Shown here piece by piece: positions 40,846 through 49,496 of a stretch of DNA of 64,000 bases; positions within the stretch are counted from its first letter, which is position 1; every line of letters starts with the position of its first letter. The DNA is from Rhodospirillales bacterium. GTDB lineage: Bacteria > Pseudomonadota > Alphaproteobacteria > Rhodospirillales > Shumkoniaceae. Below the pieces are notes generated by a model. The model was not told the DNA's origin. It ran no database searches and saw nothing but the letters and a program-made list of their open reading frames with translations. The stretch is taken from NCBI GenBank assembly GCA_018432935.1, contig JAHDSF010000008.1:1-64000 (forward strand), in the 5' to 3' direction. The translations under genes and the position numbers were made by a program.

Positions 40846-41823
40846 TCAAAGCTCCTCGTTCCTCAGGGCGAGCGCCGCGAATCCGGCCAAGGCCAGCCCG
40901 GAGAAGCTGGGGGGCGCCGCCAGGGGCGGGCCGCTCAAGACGTTCTGGCTGAAGTTCGCCCAGCCGCCCATGTTGCGGCTGACGCCGTAGGAGTGGAAGA
41001 CCATCCCCAACGGACCCAGCACAGCCGTTGCGCCGAGCAGGGAGGCGAGGGCGCCATCGAGCTTCCCCGGCCACGCGGCCTCGGCCAGCAGCCCCGCGGC
41101 CGCCAAGCCGGGAATGGCGATTGGCAGGTACATGAAGCGGTTCTGATAGCTGCCGCGGAAGTGCAACAGCGCGACCTCGGCGATGTTGCCGCCAAGGCCG
41201 ATCGCGGTCACCAATGCCACCGCTTCGCCCGGCGGCGGCCGCGATCTCGGGAAACCGCGTCCCGCCGCCATCAGGCCGAACACGCCTGCCAGCGCAAGAG
41301 CCGCCGGTGCCCCGGCCGGAGCGCCATAGAACAGCCGATCCCATCTCAGCCGGCCGGGCTTCTTCATCAGATTCCAGGCGTGGAAGCCGACGCCCGCGAG
41401 CCCGGTCACGACAGCCGACCGGAAGGCGACCGCGGGAAGCCGGCCGGAGCGGCCCGTCAGACCGGCAGCCGCCCCGGCAAGCCCGGCTGCCGCGATCGTC
41501 GGCGCGACGTACATCGCCCGATTCCGATACAGCCCCCGGTAATGCTCGAGACCGCTATCGCCGAGCACGCTCAGCGACAGCAGCGCCGACGAACTGTAAA
41601 GGAGACGCTGCGGTGACGGCTTCCGCCTTCTGCTCCCGCGGGCCGGCGTGATCAGCCTGCCCAGCAGCATGCCCGCCCCCAGCACGATCGCCGTCCCGGC
41701 AAGCAGGCGGGCGGTCGAACCGTAAAGGGGAGAGGTACGCCGGCTCGGTTCGGGCGGGCGACGCCGCGGAACGAGGGCGCCTCCCGTCTGCCTTGCTTCT
41801 CCTGCCGGCATCGACCGAGCCAT
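40846..41823 (-). CDS. Internally duplicated membrane protein, putative heme b anchor
   Basis: A 325-residue protein with a basic head and about eight hydrophobic segments. Two ~130-residue halves are related: EHYRGLYRNRAMYVAPTI (from 93) and LHFRGSYQNRFMYLPIAI (from 220), then FHAWN (147) and FHSYG (276). Each half thus has two His (94 and 148; 221 and 277), the pattern expected for two bis-His b hemes. It has no family I can name. It is gapped by two bases from the ThDP gene and by one base from subunit 3, so it is surely cotranscribed and may anchor the GMC enzyme. Confidence 0.6.
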   Translation of the reverse strand: MARSMPAGEARQTGGALVPRRRPPEPSRRTSPLYGSTARLLAGTAIVLGAGMLLGRLITPARGSRRRKPSPQRLLYSSSALLSLSVLGDSGLEHYRGLYRNRAMYVAPTIAAAGLAGAAAGLTGRSGRLPAVAFRSAVVTGLAGVGFHAWNLMKKPGRLRWDRLFYGAPAGAPAALALAGVFGLMAAGRGFPRSRPPPGEAVALVTAIGLGGNIAEVALLHFRGSYQNRFMYLPIAIPGLAAAGLLAEAAWPGKLDGALASLLGATAVLGPLGMVFHSYGVSRNMGGWANFSQNVLSGPPLAAPPSFSGLALAGFAALALRNEEL

Positions 41824-41825
41824 CG

Positions 41826-43613
41826 CTACTTCTTTCGCAGGAAGCCGCTCAGGCTCTCCTTGAACGACTGGAGCACGATGTCGAACGCCTCGGGGTCGCC
41901 TTTCAGGATCGATTGCGCGTACTTCTTCGCCTGCTCCATCTTGATGTGTGGCGGAAGCGGCGGCACGTTCGGATCGGTCACCGCGTCGATAACGCAGGGA
42001 CGCTGTGCCTTCAAAGCCTCGTCCCAGGCGGGGCCGATGTCCGCCGGCCTTTCGACCCGGATCCCGTGCAATCCGACGAGCTGGGCATAGGCGGCGTAGT
42101 TGAACCCGTAGACCTCCTGGGATTCCTCATATCTCGGGTCACCACCGAGCACGCGCTGTTCCCAGGTCACCTGGTTGAGATCATTGTTGTTGAGGACCAA
42201 TACCACCAGACGGGGGTCCTTCCACTGCTTCCAGTACCGCGCGACCGAAATCAGCGCGCTGTTGCCGAGCATCTGCATCGCCCCGTCGCCGACCAGGGCG
42301 ATCGAGACCCGCTCCGGGAACGCCATCTTGGCCGCCAGGGCGTAAGGGATCGCCGGACACATGGTCGCCAGGGTGCCGGAAAGGCTCGCCTTCATGCCGC
42401 GCCGGATCTTCATGTTTCGGGCGAACCAGTTGGCGACGCTGCCGGAATCGGCCGAGATGATGCAGTTGTCGGGTAGGCGCGAGGATAGCTCCCACAGCAC
42501 CCGCTGCGGATTGATCGGATCGGCTTCGACCATCGAGCGGTTCTCGATCACCTCCCACCAGTCACGGATCCCTTTCTCCAGTTCCTCGCGCCAGCTTCGG
42601 TCTTCCTTGCGCTTCAGCAGGGGGATCAGCGCCCGCAGGGTGGCTGCGCTCTCGCCGACCAGCGGCACCTCCATGGGATAGCGGATGCTCAGCATGCGGC
42701 CATCGATGTCGATCTGGACGCCCCGCGCCTGCCCCTCGGGCGGCAGGTACTCCGAATACGGAAAGCTGGAGCCGACCATCAACAGGGTGTCGCAGCCGTT
42801 CATCAGCTCCCAGCTCGGCTTGGTACCCAAGAGGCCGATTTGGCCGGTGACGAACGGCAGCTCGTCGGGCACGGCGGCGCGCCCGAGCAGCGCCTTCGCC
42901 ACGCCCGCGCCCAGGATCTCGGCCACCTCGATGACCTCGTCGGTGGCCTCCAGCGCGCCGGCGCCCACCAGCATCGCCACTTTCTTGCCCTCGTTGAGAA
43001 CGGCAGCGGCGCGGCGGAGGTCGGCTTCCACGGGTACGACCTTGGGCGCGGAGTAGCCGATCCCCGAGTGGATGGTGCCGTGGGCGCGGGGAGGCTTGGT
43101 CACCGCCTCCGCCTGCTGCACGTCATTGGGGATGATGATGCAGGTCACCGTCCGTTCGGCGAGCGCGATCCGCATCGCCCGGTCGACCAGATGTCGGATC
43201 TGGGAGGCCTCGTTCGCCCGGTGGACGTAGCTGCCCGCCACGTCCTTGAACAGCGTCTCGAGCTGGACCTCCTGCTGGTAGTGGCCGCCCAGCGCCGCCC
43301 GGTCCTGCTGGCCGACGATGGCGACGACCGGCGCGTGGTCGAGATTGGCATCGTAGAGACCGTTGAGCAGGTGGATGGCGCCCGGTCCGGAGGTCGCCAT
43401 GCAAACCCCGACCTGCCCTGTATACTTGGCATGGGCGCAGGCGGCGAACGCGGCGCTTTCCTCGTGCACCATCTGGATGAATTCGAACCGGTCTCCGGCG
43501 CGCCCTAGCGCACCCAGGATGCCGTTGATCCCATCACCCGGGAAACCGAAGATGCGCTTCACGCCCCAAGCTTCGAGCCGATCGAGCATGAAATCGGCAG
43601 CGGTCTGAGCCAT
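41826..43613 (-). CDS. Thiamine-diphosphate enzyme, pyruvate oxidase/dehydrogenase-like
   Basis: A 595-residue ThDP enzyme of the PoxB/acetolactate synthase family. GVKRIFGFPGDGINGILGAL begins the Pyr domain, with MVHEESAAFAA holding the catalytic Glu. The PP domain has ALVGDGAMQMLGNSALISVARYW, then LVLNNNDLNQ, the GDG(x)nN cofactor motif. It lacks the C-terminal lipid-binding helix of PoxB; it ends FLRKK. It probably decarboxylates pyruvate or another 2-keto acid. ATG 43613 has GGAGT at eight bases upstream. It leads the four-gene operon. Confidence 0.88.
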   Translation of the reverse strand: MAQTAADFMLDRLEAWGVKRIFGFPGDGINGILGALGRAGDRFEFIQMVHEESAAFAACAHAKYTGQVGVCMATSGPGAIHLLNGLYDANLDHAPVVAIVGQQDRAALGGHYQQEVQLETLFKDVAGSYVHRANEASQIRHLVDRAMRIALAERTVTCIIIPNDVQQAEAVTKPPRAHGTIHSGIGYSAPKVVPVEADLRRAAAVLNEGKKVAMLVGAGALEATDEVIEVAEILGAGVAKALLGRAAVPDELPFVTGQIGLLGTKPSWELMNGCDTLLMVGSSFPYSEYLPPEGQARGVQIDIDGRMLSIRYPMEVPLVGESAATLRALIPLLKRKEDRSWREELEKGIRDWWEVIENRSMVEADPINPQRVLWELSSRLPDNCIISADSGSVANWFARNMKIRRGMKASLSGTLATMCPAIPYALAAKMAFPERVSIALVGDGAMQMLGNSALISVARYWKQWKDPRLVVLVLNNNDLNQVTWEQRVLGGDPRYEESQEVYGFNYAAYAQLVGLHGIRVERPADIGPAWDEALKAQRPCVIDAVTDPNVPPLPPHIKMEQAKKYAQSILKGDPEAFDIVLQSFKESLSGFLRKK

Positions 43614-43945
43614 CGCAGGACTCCTTCTTCCCGTTATCGCGGCGGTTTCACAGCTGAACCGAACGCTCCGACGCTTCGGTTTGCGCGAATGAAGGCGGCA
43701 CCAGACTGCCGCTCGCGACCTGCGGGCCGCGGCGCAGGAACGCCCGACATCCGCAGGTGATCGCAGCATCATCGCCGGATGCTCGGCGTTCGGCCTTAAC
43801 CTGGGTTAAGGGGCCGCGCGATTATGGCGCCTCCTTCGGCGTACCCCCGGAGGAAGACTGTGCCCGCGCACTTCCGGTCCGGACGAATCGCAGCCCCGCT
43901 TCGTCAGTCGAACAGGAGGACTGAAACTCGTGGGAGCCTGCGGCC
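43614..43945. other. Divergent promoter region of the ThDP operon and exoD
   Basis: The 332 bases hold no gene I can support. They contain the palindrome at 43794-43811 and, just after it, an AT-rich GCGCGATTATGGCG stretch that could be a promoter toward exoD. The ThDP gene leader runs the other way. Confidence 0.55.
43794..43811. promoter_or_regulatory. Perfect palindrome, candidate operator
   Basis: CCTTAACC (43794-43801) and GGTTAAGG (43804-43811) are exact inverted repeats around a TG centre. The outer bases GGCC and GGCC extend it with a two-base insertion. AT-rich arms in such a GC-rich genome, placed between divergent operons, make a dimeric repressor or activator site likely. Confidence 0.55.
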
Positions 43946-44531
43946 ATGAACTCCGACGACGACGTGCACAGCCTCGATCAGGTGCTGACCCGGATCGCCG
44001 AAGCGGGCGGAGAGCACAACGTCTGTGTCGGCGATCTGCTCGAGGACATCGGTCAGCGCTCGTTCGGACCGCTGCTTCTCATCCCCAGCCTGATCATCGT
44101 TTCACCGATCAGCGGCATTCCCGGGGCGCCGACGCTGGCCGCCGTCATGATCGCCACCGTCGCCGTCCAGATGCTGATCGGGCGACGCTGCCTGTGGCTG
44201 CCGAAAGCGCTCCAGCGCCGCTGCCTCAACCGGGACAAGCTGGGCAAGGCCGTGGCGTTTCTCCGGCCGGCGGCCGGCGTCGTCGACCGGCTGATCCGCC
44301 CCCGGCTGACCGTCCTCACGCGCGGGGCGTTCGCCCGCTTGATCGCAGCGGCGTGCCTGCTGATCAGCCTGCTGATGCCGCCGCTCGAATTGGTGCCGAT
44401 GGCCAACAGCCTGACCGCGGCCGCCATCGCCGCGTACTCGCTTGCCATCGTGGCAAACGACGGCCTGCTGGTCATTGCTGCCTTGACCGTCACGGCAGCC
44501 GGAGTGGGTCGCGGGCGCCGCCGTCCTGTAG
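43946..44531 (+). CDS. ExoD-family exopolysaccharide synthesis protein, apparent 3' frameshift
   Basis: A roughly 195-residue membrane protein of the ExoD family. HSLDQVLTRIAEAGGEHNVCVGDLLEDIGQRSFGPLLLIPSLI, then PISGIPGAPTLAAVMI, match ExoD, followed by three hydrophobic segments. ExoD is needed for exopolysaccharide in rhizobia. The frame from ATG 43946 has no stop for another 1.3 kb, running antisense to the SDR gene. Removing one base near 44500 gives a hydrophobic end WVAGAAVL and a stop at 44529, as expected for ExoD. I therefore give the corrected end. Either a sequencing error or a true indel is possible. Confidence 0.65.
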
Positions 44532-44551
44532 CGGGCCGCCAGTCCGATCCG

Positions 44552-45550
44552 CTACGCCAGCAGGGCCCCCAGGACGGCGAAAACGGCGACGGTCAACACG
44601 AAGGCCGAAACGACCGCGACAATCCACGGCCGGCGCTCGAAGGCGAACTGCCGGCTGACCTTCCGGGCGCGAGCCGAGAACGCGCCACGGGTCGCGTGCA
44701 GGCCCTCGAGCGGAGCAAACAGGTTGTCGCGACGATCGCCCGCCACGACGTCCCCGGTCATCTGTCCGTCCCAGGCTTTTCTCGCCATGTAGCGGTCGAG
44801 CAGCGCGGGCGCGATGCGATTGCCGAGGATCGCTTGGACGGTCGAGAACCCCACCCAGTATTCGCGGCGCGGGTGGTCGGCCGCAAAGACGATGGCCCGC
44901 GCGGCAACCTCCGGCTGGAAGATTGGCGGGATCGGCTGCGGCGTCCGTTCCATCCGGGTCCGCGCCCACGAGAACTGCGGGGTGTTGAGCGCCGGCATGT
45001 GCACGACCGAAAGCCGGATCGGGCTGCCGTCGTGGATGAGCTCGCAGCGCAGCGAGTCGGTGAAACCCCGGATCGCCGCCTTCGAGGCGCAATAGGCCGA
45101 TTGCAGAGGGACCGACCGGTAGGCGAGCGCCGAGCCGACCTGGACGATGGTGCCGCGGCCGCGGCGCCGCATGCGCGTCAGCGCCTCCATGGTGCCGTGG
45201 ACGGTGCCGAGGAAGACGACCCTCGCGACCTGGTCGAATTCCGGCGCGGTCATCACGGCGACCGGGGCCAGCATCGTCACCATCGCGGAGTTCACCCACA
45301 CGTCGGGAGGCCCGAGATCGTCCTCGATCCCCGACGCCGCATCGGCCAGGGCTGCCGGGTCCCCAACGTCGGCCGCTCGCCATGCAGCGCGGCCGCCTTC
45401 GCGGGTGATCTCGCGGCAGGCGTCCTCCAGCCCAGCGGCACTGCGCGCGATCAGGCCGACCCGATCGCCGCGGCGCGCGAAGGCAAGCGCCGTGGCTCGC
45501 CCGACGCCCGCGGACGCCCCGGTGATCACGACCGTTCTCTCCGAGACCAT
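44552..45550 (-). CDS. SDR family oxidoreductase with C-terminal membrane helix
   Basis: A 332-residue SDR. TGASAGVGRATALAFARRGD binds the cofactor, and the active site is in VQVGSALAYRS with YCASK. A C-terminal extension of ~80 residues ends in a hydrophobic helix (WIVAVVSAFVLTVAVFAVLGALLA), so the enzyme is likely tail-anchored. Its usual NNAG reads VNSAMV. ATG 45550 follows GGAGG by five bases; the GTG at 45553 is next to it. Divergent from the GH15 gene; the same pairing of an SDR and GH15 enzyme occurs in other proteobacteria. Confidence 0.85.
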   Translation of the reverse strand: MVSERTVVITGASAGVGRATALAFARRGDRVGLIARSAAGLEDACREITREGGRAAWRAADVGDPAALADAASGIEDDLGPPDVWVNSAMVTMLAPVAVMTAPEFDQVARVVFLGTVHGTMEALTRMRRRGRGTIVQVGSALAYRSVPLQSAYCASKAAIRGFTDSLRCELIHDGSPIRLSVVHMPALNTPQFSWARTRMERTPQPIPPIFQPEVAARAIVFAADHPRREYWVGFSTVQAILGNRIAPALLDRYMARKAWDGQMTGDVVAGDRRDNLFAPLEGLHATRGAFSARARKVSRQFAFERRPWIVAVVSAFVLTVAVFAVLGALLA

Positions 45551-45680
45551 CACGTCCTCCTGGCGGAAGCGGCGGGGACTCTTAGGATGGGATCCGACCG
45601 CCGCCGTTTCGATGCGGGGTTGCGAAACTCGCCCCGCACCATCACGTCGCAGAGACCTATCGCGGTACGGGAGACGCGTT

Positions 45681-47471
45681 CTGACACGGCGGATCGAAGA
45701 CTACGCGCTGATCGGGGACTGCGAGACTGCGGCACTCGTCGGGGCCGACGGCTCGATCGATTGGCTGTGCTGGCCGCGCTTCGATTCGGCGGCCTGCTTC
45801 GCCTGCCTGATCGGACAACCCGAGAACGGCCGCTGGCTTCTCGCGCCTGAAGGCGAAGCCGAGACGACCCGCCGCTACTGTCCCGACACGATGATCCTGG
45901 AGACGACCTTCCGGAACCGCCAGGGCGTGGTGAAGATCGTCGATTTCATGCCCCTACGCGACGAGGCATCCAATCTGGTGCGGATCGTAGAGGGCCTTGC
46001 GGGCAACGTCGACATGGTGATGCACCTGGCCCCAAGGTTCGACTACGGCCGGCTCCGCCCGTGGACCAGAGGCGACGACCAACGATCCGTTGAGGCCCTG
46101 GTCGGGCCCGACGCCCTGACGCTTTGGACCGACGTCCCGGTTTCCTGCGCCGACGGCACGATCAAGACGCGGTTCACGACCTCAACCGGCTCGAAGGCGG
46201 CGTTCGTGCTTGCCTACAGGGGCTCGCACCTGCCGGCACCGCGACCCATCGATCCCCATGCCGCGAGGGACGCCACCGAGGACTTCTGGCGGAAATGGGC
46301 GTCACGCTGTCGTTACGAAGGGAGGTGGCGCGATGCCGTCGTCCGTTCGTACCTGACCCTCAAGGCGCTGACCTACCGACCGACGGGAGGCATCGTCGCC
46401 GCCCCCACCACGTCGCTGCCGGAGAAGCCCGGCGGCATCCGCAACTGGGATTACCGCTATTGCTGGCTTCGCGACGCGACCATGACCCTGATGGCCCTGA
46501 TGGACGCCGGCTACTACGATGAGGCGGCGGCATGGCGGGACTGGCTGCTGCGCGCGGTCGCCGGCAATCCCGAGAGGATGCAGATCGTCTACGGCCTCGC
46601 CGGCGAGCAGCGGCTGACGGAATGGAACGCGGAGTGGCTCGACGGCTACCGGGGATCGCGGCCGGTCACGGTCGGCAACGCCGCCTTCGAGCAGCACCAG
46701 AACGACATCTTCGGAGAGGTGGCGGACGCCTTGCACCAGGCCCGCGCGGGCGGACTGCGGCACAGCGACGTCGAGTGGGAGATCGAGAAGGGCCTGCTTC
46801 GCCACCTCGAACGCGCCTGGCCCAAGCCCGACCAGGGGATCTGGGAGAGTCGGGGACCGCTGCGGCTGTTCACCCATTCAAAGGTCATGGCGTGGGTCGC
46901 GTTCGACCGCGCCGTCCACGATGCAGATCGCTACGGCCTGCCGGGGCCCGTCGACCGCTGGCGCGCACTGCGAAAGACGATCCATGCCGAAATCTGCAGC
47001 CGGGGCTTCGATCCGGAGTTGGGCAGCTTCGTGCGCTCGTACGGATCGAAATGCCTCGACGCCAGCCTGCTGATGATCCCTCTGGTGGGGTTCCTGCCCC
47101 CGGACGACCCCAGGGTCCTTGGCACCGTGCGTGCAATCCGGCAGCGGCTGACCGTCAATGGGCTCCTTCTGCGCTACGATCCGGAGCGGTCCGACGACGG
47201 CCTGCCCGGCCAGGAAGGGGCCTTTTTCGCCTGCAACTTCTGGCTGGCCGACAATCTCATCCTGGGGGGGCGACGCGAGGACGGGCTGGCGCTGTTCGAA
47301 CGGCTGCTGTCGCTGCGCAACGACGTCGGCCTGCTGTCGGAGGAATGCGATCCCGCGACCGGGCGGATGCTCGGCAACTTCCCCCAGGCGCTTTCCCACC
47401 TCGCCCTGGTGCAGACCGCCAAGAACCTCGTCGACACGCACGGCCCGGCCGCCCGCCGGGCCGAAGGTTGA
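45681..47471 (+). CDS. Glycoside hydrolase family 15 protein (glucoamylase/trehalase-like)
   Basis: A 596-residue GH15 enzyme. An N-terminal beta domain (YALIGDCETAALVGADGSID) precedes the alpha/alpha barrel. The barrel carries the family motifs RNWDYRYCWLRDATMTL, GLAGEQRLTEWNAEWLDGYR and GIWESRGPLRLFTHSKVM, the last with the acid Glu, and a second catalytic Glu in DGLPGQEGAFFACNFWL. It hydrolyses alpha-glucosides or trehalose. No ATG fits the family start; CTG 45681 after GGGAGA is the best candidate, otherwise ATG 45612. It is cytoplasmic, with no signal peptide. Confidence 0.88.
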   Translation: MTRRIEDYALIGDCETAALVGADGSIDWLCWPRFDSAACFACLIGQPENGRWLLAPEGEAETTRRYCPDTMILETTFRNRQGVVKIVDFMPLRDEASNLVRIVEGLAGNVDMVMHLAPRFDYGRLRPWTRGDDQRSVEALVGPDALTLWTDVPVSCADGTIKTRFTTSTGSKAAFVLAYRGSHLPAPRPIDPHAARDATEDFWRKWASRCRYEGRWRDAVVRSYLTLKALTYRPTGGIVAAPTTSLPEKPGGIRNWDYRYCWLRDATMTLMALMDAGYYDEAAAWRDWLLRAVAGNPERMQIVYGLAGEQRLTEWNAEWLDGYRGSRPVTVGNAAFEQHQNDIFGEVADALHQARAGGLRHSDVEWEIEKGLLRHLERAWPKPDQGIWESRGPLRLFTHSKVMAWVAFDRAVHDADRYGLPGPVDRWRALRKTIHAEICSRGFDPELGSFVRSYGSKCLDASLLMIPLVGFLPPDDPRVLGTVRAIRQRLTVNGLLLRYDPERSDDGLPGQEGAFFACNFWLADNLILGGRREDGLALFERLLSLRNDVGLLSEECDPATGRMLGNFPQALSHLALVQTAKNLVDTHGPAARRAEG

Positions 47472-47518
47472 CCTTCACGAAGGGCACCGGGCGATAGCGG
47501 CCGGTTGGCGGAACCTCG

Positions 47519-48415
47519 TCATACGGCCTCGTCATAGCTGAGGCTCCAGCCCGCTCCGATGTACCAGCATCGCCCCGGCGTGGCGGGCCGTCTCCAGCGA
47601 AGGCTCCGTATAAACTCGATGCCGCCATTCTCGAAGGCGGTCTTCAGCGCCGCGCTCTCGGCGTGCGGTTCCGCCAGGAGGCCTTCCGCGTAGACGAAAT
47701 AGGCCGGTCCGAGCCATTCGGCGGCGAAGCCCTGCTCAAGCCGCTCGATGCGCAGTCCTGCCCCGTGAAGCGTATGCGTGCCCCCGCCCCGGCTTGGCCG
47801 GGGAACGCCGAGGGGAAAGATGAGGCGGCCACCCGGTACGAGATGCTCGACCCAGGCCGGCGCGGGGTGCTGCACCAGGAAATTGACGTAGACGCAGTCG
47901 ACCCGCTCTCTCGGCCACTCGGCGCCGTCGCCCTGGACGACAGTGACATTGGTGAGGCGTGCCAGGTTGCTGCTGGCGCTTTCGGCCAGGGCGGGATCGA
48001 GCTCAACCGCCAGAACGTGGCCTTCGTCACCGACGACGTGCGCCATCAACGCGCTGTAGTAGCCTGCGCCGGCGCCGACATGGGCGACGCGGTCGCCCCG
48101 CTTCAACCCCGCGCGATGCAGCCACCTCGCATGCAACGACGGCGAACCGTTGTTGACCCCCCGTTCCGGGGAAAGGGCGAGGTTGATATCCTGATAGACC
48201 AGGACCGGATCGCAACTCGGAAGAACGCGGTAGTCGCCGAACGGTGTGAGCCTGAGCCAGGGAGGCGCCCCCAGGAAGCCTTCGCGAGGGACCGTCGCCA
48301 ACGCATCCTCCAGGCCGGGATCGCTCTCGACACCGGCGAGGGCAAGCATCTGCTTGGCATAGGCCCGGCGGATCATCGACAGGGCATGTTCGTCAAACGC
48401 GCTGCCGCCGGCCAT
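47519..48415 (-). CDS. PCMT-like methyltransferase
   Basis: A 298-residue methyltransferase related to protein-L-isoaspartate O-methyltransferase. MIRRAYAKQMLALAGVESDPGLEDALATVPREGFLG is a PCMT-like head. SLHARWLHRAGLKRGDRVAHVGAGAGYYSALMAHVVG binds SAM, followed by VLAVELDPALAESA and TVVQGDGAEWP. The family's usual GTGSGY here reads GAGAGYY. The C-terminal part is longer than in Pcm and unassigned. The target could be an isoaspartyl residue or a small molecule. Convergent with GH15. Confidence 0.78.
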   Translation of the reverse strand: MAGGSAFDEHALSMIRRAYAKQMLALAGVESDPGLEDALATVPREGFLGAPPWLRLTPFGDYRVLPSCDPVLVYQDINLALSPERGVNNGSPSLHARWLHRAGLKRGDRVAHVGAGAGYYSALMAHVVGDEGHVLAVELDPALAESASSNLARLTNVTVVQGDGAEWPRERVDCVYVNFLVQHPAPAWVEHLVPGGRLIFPLGVPRPSRGGGTHTLHGAGLRIERLEQGFAAEWLGPAYFVYAEGLLAEPHAESAALKTAFENGGIEFIRSLRWRRPATPGRCWYIGAGWSLSYDEAV

Positions 48416-48546
48416 TCAGGACCTCCGACAGAAGACGGCACTGCCGCAGCCGGCAGCCGAGGAGCGGCCGCCACTCTTAACAGCGCGGAAGAATAGTCCT
48501 ACTGTCATGATCGACAACAAGCTGATGCAGGTTCCGGAGAACAGAT

Positions 48547-48960
48547 ATGAGCTCACCCGTGTCGGTATTCGAGTACGACCTTGATGTCGTCCCGGCCGAC
48601 ATCGACGACATGGGTCACGTCAACAACGCGGTGTATCTGAAGTGGGTACAGACGGCAGTGCTCCGCCACTGGCGCCGCCTTGCCCCCAAGGACGCGGTCG
48701 CCACGCGACTCTGGGTCGCCCTGAAGCACGAAATCCGATACGTCCACCCGGCATTCCTAAACGACCATGTGGTGGTTCGGGCGGCGCTGAAGAACCTGCG
48801 GGGCGCCCGCGCCTTCTACGAGACGATGATCAACCGCGGCGACGAGGTCCTTGCCGTCGTCGAGAGCTGCTGGTGCTGCCTCGATTCCGCAACCAGGAAG
48901 CCGGCCCGGCTCGCGCGTGACGTCGTCGCGCGGTTCCTGCCAGGTTCGAAGAACGCCTGA
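48547..48960 (+). CDS. Acyl-CoA thioesterase, hotdog fold
   Basis: A 137-residue 4HBT-type hotdog thioesterase. The active-site segment VPADIDDMGHVNNAVYLKWVQ (D-x-x-GHVNN-x-x-Y) is complete. The rest (RYVHPAFLNDHVVVRAALKNLRGARAFYETMI) supplies the sheet. It hydrolyses CoA or ACP thioesters. The ATG at 48547 has a weak site (GGAGAACAGAT), and the gene lies 26 bases upstream of cobU. Confidence 0.85.
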   Translation: MSSPVSVFEYDLDVVPADIDDMGHVNNAVYLKWVQTAVLRHWRRLAPKDAVATRLWVALKHEIRYVHPAFLNDHVVVRAALKNLRGARAFYETMINRGDEVLAVVESCWCCLDSATRKPARLARDVVARFLPGSKNA

Positions 48961-48986
48961 AGGGACACGGTGCGGAGACGCGACGG

Positions 48987-49496
48987 ATGCTGACCCTCGT
49001 TCTCGGCGGCGCCCGCTCGGGCAAGAGCCGTCTTGCCCAGGAGTTGGCCGAGTCCCTTGCCCCCAGCCGGGTCTACGTTGCCACCGCCGAACCGCTCGAC
49101 GAGGAAATGCAACGGCGGATCGCCAGGCATCGGGCGGACCGGGGGCCGAGTTGGCGAACCATCGAGGCCCCGACCGATCTGATGGGGGCCCTTGATGCGG
49201 CGCGCCCCGGCGAGGCCATCCTGATCGATTGTCTGACCCTGTGGCTATCCAACCTGTTCGGACAGGACATGGATTGGGAAGCCCAGCTTGCCGGCCTGAT
49301 CGAGCACCTGCGCCACCTCGACAATCCGGTCGTGATGGTCTCCAACGAGATCGGTCTCGGCCTGGTGCCGGAGACCAAGCTGGGGCGGGATTTCCGCGAC
49401 GCCCAGGGCCGGCTCAACCAGCGCGTGGCCGCCGTCTGCGGTCGTGTCGCCTTCGTCGCCGCGGGCCTTCCCCTCTGGCTCAAGGGCAGCGCCTGA
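48987..49496 (+). CDS. cobU: Adenosylcobinamide kinase/guanylyltransferase
   Basis: A 169-residue bifunctional enzyme that phosphorylates adenosylcobinamide and then transfers GMP to it (CobP in the Pseudomonas scheme). LVLGGARSGKSRLAQELAE is the P-loop. RIARHRADRGPSWRTIEAP holds the guanylylated His position, and ILIDCLTLWLSNLF and VSNEIGLGLVPETKLGRDFRDAQGRLNQ are diagnostic. The gene is on the plus strand, facing the long minus-strand cobalamin operon, and overlaps its last gene by 17 bases. Confidence 0.95.
   Translation: MLTLVLGGARSGKSRLAQELAESLAPSRVYVATAEPLDEEMQRRIARHRADRGPSWRTIEAPTDLMGALDAARPGEAILIDCLTLWLSNLFGQDMDWEAQLAGLIEHLRHLDNPVVMVSNEIGLGLVPETKLGRDFRDAQGRLNQRVAAVCGRVAFVAAGLPLWLKGSA

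Noticed and set aside
48416-49000. Cobalamin riboswitch before cobU
   Set aside because: The gaps of 131 and 26 bases show no B12-box-like GCCACTG sequence; one may exist upstream of cobN beyond the window.
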